This document shows, one piece after another, positions 61,019 to 64,000 of a stretch of DNA of 64,000 bases. The first letter of the stretch is position 1; each line of letters opens with the position of its first letter. A program made the translations under genes and the position numbers. The notes beneath the pieces are model-generated. The model did not search any database, had not been told where the DNA came from, and worked only from the letters and a program-made list of their open reading frames with translations. Origin of the DNA: UBA11400 sp964473555. Lineage in GTDB: Bacteria; Bacteroidota; Rhodothermia; Balneolales; HLUCCA01. The DNA is taken from contig CAYYPL010000007.1 in assembly GCA_964473555.1 (NCBI GenBank), positions 1-64,000 on the forward strand, written 5' to 3'.

Positions 61019-62203
61019 ATGCAACGAATAATTGCCTTATTTATACTCACATCTTTACTGATTTCATGCACAGATAACTCTGTAAAAGATGATCAAAATG
61101 AGGTCGATACGCGTGGTGGAAGCGGGCTTTTTCCATCACCAACGGCGCGGGTGTATGAAGAAAACCTGCAGAATGAAATCAATTCCAGCAGACAAAGTGC
61201 TATTACCAGAGCCGTTGAAATGGCGAGTCCGGCAGTGGTAAGCATTAATGTAACCGGTGTACGACGGAGTGATATCATGCAAGATCCGTTTTTCAATTTC
61301 TTTTGGAATCAGGAGGTGATGCAAGAGTACACGAGTCTTGGATCAGGATTCATTATCAGTAAGGATGGTCATGTGATTACAAATGAACATGTAGTCGGCC
61401 GAAATGCTGTTCGGATACAAGTGGCATTGACTACAGGAGAAACCTACGATGCAACGCTCATTGGCAGAGATGAGTATGCTGACCTGGCGCTCTTGAAAAT
61501 AGAGTCTGAAGTTGATTTTCCGCACGTAGAATTTGGAAATTCGGATGAGCTGATCGTTGGGGAATGGGCCATTGCGATGGGCAATCCGTTTGGATTGTTT
61601 GAAGATGGTCAGCCGTCGGTAACCGTTGGTGTTATTAGTGCATTAAAACGAGATTTCAGACCGAATCCGCAGGACCCGCGTGTTTATTTGAACATGATCC
61701 AAACAGATGCTGCGATCAACAGGGGGAATTCGGGTGGTCCACTTCTGAACAGTTACGGAGAAGTGGTTGGAATCAATACATTCATCTATACGGGTGGAAC
61801 CAGTTACGGATTTGTTGGTCTAGGGTTCGCTATTCCAAGTAATACAGTAGTTCGTATCCTAAATATGTTGGTTGAAAGCGGAGAAGTGCGACTGGAGTAT
61901 GATTCGGGATTTGAATGGACACCGAATACACGTGGTCTGGCGATGAGGTATAACATTCCTACGATACAGGGCCTGTTTGTAGTGAGTGTGAACCGTGATG
62001 GTCCTGCCTATGAGGCAGGTATTTTACCCGGTGACTTGATTTTACGTATCGGAGAAGAGCCCATTTATAGTGAAAATCATGCCTGGGCACTATTCAGAGA
62101 GTATGCTGAAGGAGATACTATGCAAGTGGAGTTGCTTAGACAAGGTAAACGGTATGAAACAGAAATGTTGTTGAGACGAAAAATGATCAATGCTGTTAAA
62201 TAA
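61019..62203 (+). CDS. HtrA/Do-like serine protease, lipoprotein
   Basis: 394 residues. Lipobox LLISC (C17), so it is probably anchored in the envelope, unlike the usual soluble DegP. Triad: H124 in TNEHVVG, D155 in EYADLALLK, S238 in RGNSGGPLL. One PDZ domain (about 305-390, GILPGDLILRIG). Acts in periplasmic protein quality control. Confidence 0.92.
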   Translation: MQRIIALFILTSLLISCTDNSVKDDQNEVDTRGGSGLFPSPTARVYEENLQNEINSSRQSAITRAVEMASPAVVSINVTGVRRSDIMQDPFFNFFWNQEVMQEYTSLGSGFIISKDGHVITNEHVVGRNAVRIQVALTTGETYDATLIGRDEYADLALLKIESEVDFPHVEFGNSDELIVGEWAIAMGNPFGLFEDGQPSVTVGVISALKRDFRPNPQDPRVYLNMIQTDAAINRGNSGGPLLNSYGEVVGINTFIYTGGTSYGFVGLGFAIPSNTVVRILNMLVESGEVRLEYDSGFEWTPNTRGLAMRYNIPTIQGLFVVSVNRDGPAYEAGILPGDLILRIGEEPIYSENHAWALFREYAEGDTMQVELLRQGKRYETEMLLRRKMINAVK

Positions 62204-62305
62204 TGTTTCTTTCAGGATTATTTTTTTATGGAATTGCATATCTATGTAACTGCGTGTATTTTCGTATCTAATAATTTGTCACCGTAGACTTTTGCCAAAA
62301 ACGTA

Positions 62306-62773
62306 ATGAATATAGATTCCCGAAATAAAATCATTGGAGCCGTACTGTGGATTGTCATTATCGGTCTTGCATACGTACTCTTTGATACGATCTACACTCC
62401 CTATCAGCAAGTAGTTGAGCAAAGAGAAGAAACCGAAATGGTCCGTTCAAGAATGGAGGCCATTCGTGATGCTTTGATTCAATATCAACGAGACAACGAA
62501 TCTTTTCCTGCCGATCTCGATATGCTTGTAAATTACCTGAAGACGAACTCAGCAATGGTTGCCCAGGGCGATTCATTGTTCAGTCGCCCCGCAGGATTCG
62601 ATTACGACCCAGACAGATTCACTTACACGATTCGTGAATCTGGAAGCCGTTTCGGGTATGCGCTTAACGATACACTTCGCCCGCAGATCTATTTGCTCAC
62701 AGATCCCGACAGTGAGGATCGTATTGGCAGTGTAGAGCGAACCACATTGCTTAATGCCGCTAGCTGGGATTAA
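62306..62773 (+). CDS. Membrane-anchored protein with pseudopilin-like segment
   Basis: 155 residues. One N-terminal membrane helix (about 8-28), then a long amphipathic helix and the pseudopilin-like pattern RDALIQYQRDNESFPADLDML, as in major pseudopilin G-like proteins. No classical prepilin cleavage site (G-F-T-x-x-E) is visible, so processing by a prepilin peptidase is doubtful. The next gene begins 5 bases downstream. Function unknown. Confidence 0.55.
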   Translation: MNIDSRNKIIGAVLWIVIIGLAYVLFDTIYTPYQQVVEQREETEMVRSRMEAIRDALIQYQRDNESFPADLDMLVNYLKTNSAMVAQGDSLFSRPAGFDYDPDRFTYTIRESGSRFGYALNDTLRPQIYLLTDPDSEDRIGSVERTTLLNAASWD

Positions 62774-62778
62774 TTCCC

Positions 62779-63633
62779 ATGGGTGAACCAATCGTTAATT
62801 TGGGTGTATGCTTCTCGGATACTCAGTTATTCTATGCACTGAGCCAATCTGATGAGCCCATGACTCTCAAGTGGATTGGCAAACTCGATTTCAATTTCAA
62901 TATTATTCAAACCCTACAATCCTCAGACCGGGAATCCATTTCCGGTCTGCTGGATCGGGTTGACCGCCTGGTTCGAGACCACAAAGTAACTCATCTAAAA
63001 TGCCTTTTTCCAGCCAAATTCGAATGCTGGTCAACCCTTCCGAAATCCGTCTACGACGACTCTACCGAACGCGAAGCTTACCTTAGGCTACTTATGTTTG
63101 GTAAACCACGGGCCTCTATCGAGCCATTCTGGTTCCAACTTAGCAATCGCGACTACCGGTTTCTATCCATACGAGATAGAGATAAATCAATGATATTTAA
63201 GCAAATAGGCGACACGAGCTCTTTTTCGGATTTATGTAGCGACTTTGAAATTGGGCTTAAATGGATTGAAACAACGGGTCGAAAAGATACCTTTTTGCTG
63301 ATTGGATGTTACAGAGATCATATCGTTGTATCATCTTTCAGTATGGGTAAACTTCGGGCTGCAACCTATATTCGATTCAAATACCTGGAAGATCTATCCT
63401 TTTTGTGGCTTCAGCATGCCGAAAACCTGACTTGGTTAAAAGGGGTTCACGAAACGATCTATTTTTATGGAGAGAAAGCTCTTGAAGTCTCTGAAATCGT
63501 ATATAATTATCTGGATAGTGGAGGAAGCCATGTCAAACTGGATAATATTGCTGACATGTATGTGAAGTCACCTGAAGAAACATTTAGTTTCAATCTTGAA
63601 GAGGCATTTCCAGCCATTATTTTAGCCCTCTGA
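62779..63633 (+). CDS. DUF3822-like protein upstream of rsmD
   Basis: 284 residues. I do not recognise a motif with certainty. In Bacteroidota a protein of this size, DUF3822, with a predicted actin-like/PilM-like fold, is commonly encoded directly before rsmD; the position and length match. The N-terminal VNLGVCFSDTQLFYAL could be the first strand pair of such a fold. Between a pseudopilin-like gene and rsmD. Cytoplasmic. Confidence 0.55.
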   Translation: MGEPIVNLGVCFSDTQLFYALSQSDEPMTLKWIGKLDFNFNIIQTLQSSDRESISGLLDRVDRLVRDHKVTHLKCLFPAKFECWSTLPKSVYDDSTEREAYLRLLMFGKPRASIEPFWFQLSNRDYRFLSIRDRDKSMIFKQIGDTSSFSDLCSDFEIGLKWIETTGRKDTFLLIGCYRDHIVVSSFSMGKLRAATYIRFKYLEDLSFLWLQHAENLTWLKGVHETIYFYGEKALEVSEIVYNYLDSGGSHVKLDNIADMYVKSPEETFSFNLEEAFPAIILAL

Positions 63634-63634
63634 T

Positions 63635-64000
63635 ATGCGAATTATTACCGGATCTCTAAAAGGGCGTCGACTAAAGTCGCCAACCACCGATGAAACCCGC
63701 CCTACATCAGACAGGACTAAAGAGGGTATGTTCAACGTTATCGACGCGCGTAGATACTTTGATAACCTGGACGTACTCGATTTATTTGGAGGTTCCGGGA
63801 ATCTTGGCTTTGAAGCGATTTCTCGTGGTGCTGCTCATGTTACCTTTGTTGATTCCAGTCGTGCATCCATCAAAATCATCGAAGAAAATGCTGAACACCT
63901 GGGAGTTACCAATCAAATCAGGGTAATTTGTAGCCAGGTTGATAGTTTTTTGAGCCGCTTTGCCCGTCCATTTGATTTGGTATTTGCAGATCCACCTTAC
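63635..64000 (+). CDS. rsmD: 16S rRNA (guanine-966-N2)-methyltransferase, 3' end cut by window
   Basis: First 122 residues only; the window ends inside the gene. MRIITGSLKGRRLKSP, TRPTSDRTKEGMFNVI, SAM motif LDLFGGSGNLGFEAISRG and the catalytic FADPPY at the very end. Start ATG 63635, 1 base after the preceding stop. Confidence 0.93.
   Translation, partial: MRIITGSLKGRRLKSPTTDETRPTSDRTKEGMFNVIDARRYFDNLDVLDLFGGSGNLGFEAISRGAAHVTFVDSSRASIKIIEENAEHLGVTNQIRVICSQVDSFLSRFARPFDLVFADPPY

Noticed and set aside
1..64000. tRNA, rRNA, CRISPR arrays, IS elements or prophage
   Set aside because: No cloverleaf-like, rRNA-like, spacer-repeat or transposase/integrase sequence was seen in the intergenic stretches read on both strands.

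Overview
The window is about 64 kb of chromosome from a Gram-negative bacterium of the Bacteroidota/FCB group. A Balneolota- or Rhodothermota-like member is my best guess; this is inference, since the window holds no rRNA gene. The signs are: two secreted proteins ending in type IX secretion sorting domains with the YPNPFNP motif, a PorX-type response regulator fused to a PglZ domain, many promoters with the Bacteroidota -7 box TAnnTTTG and few Shine-Dalgarno sites, and families typical of the group (DUF2911, DUF971, six-bladed propeller lipoprotein, DUF3822-like next to rsmD). I see no rRNA, tRNA, IS element, prophage or CRISPR array.

Layout. 0-6.4 kb: pgsA, ftsY, a decayed glutamate dehydrogenase relic, adk, a metalloenzyme-superfamily gene coupled to dtd, a 375-bp AT-rich cluster of DnaA boxes (candidate oriC), then purM and a stand-alone AtuA C-terminal domain. 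6.4-14.7 kb: DUF2911, a gluzincin/propeller/barrel protein, a secreted M14 peptidase, DUF971 and rmuC. 14.8-18.2 kb: an operon for a small secreted twin-CX3C peptide, a propeller lipoprotein and an ABC exporter, beside a divergent AraC-type HTH gene. This is the best candidate for an undescribed system here. 18.2-26 kb: GNAT, prfC, an M28 peptidase, scpA, an ECF-like sigma factor and ppk1. 26-34.3 kb: ruvB, metK, the lipoyl group lpd-lipB-lipA, plsY-gpsA and an AlbA_2 protein. 34.4-43 kb: an A-type Fe-S carrier, M20 hydrolase, hslO, an RlmL-like methyltransferase, panD-panC, a 2-oxoacid dehydrogenase E2, AMP nucleosidase and GNAT. 43.3-54.7 kb: radC, argS, fumarylacetoacetase, two T9SS-exported HExxH proteins, trhO, an RluA-type synthase, a lipoprotein and an alpha/beta hydrolase. 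54.8-64 kb: ComEA-like, porX, tsaE, a small SH3-like protein, a sodium:solute symporter, thiamine pyrophosphokinase, nrnA, an HtrA lipoprotein, a pseudopilin-like protein, a DUF3822-like protein and the 5' part of rsmD.

How the parts connect. PorX is the known regulator of T9SS, and the two proteins at 47-51 kb are its likely export clients. Lpd, LipB and LipA serve the lipoylated E2 at 40 kb. Several genes start just downstream of a TAnnTTTG box, and these boxes helped choose starts (purM, metK, prfC, hslO, nrnA, M14). Three intergenic islands hold mosaics of small palindromes and purine-rich or GTAAAC-type repeats; two of them run into the 3' end of a neighbouring gene.
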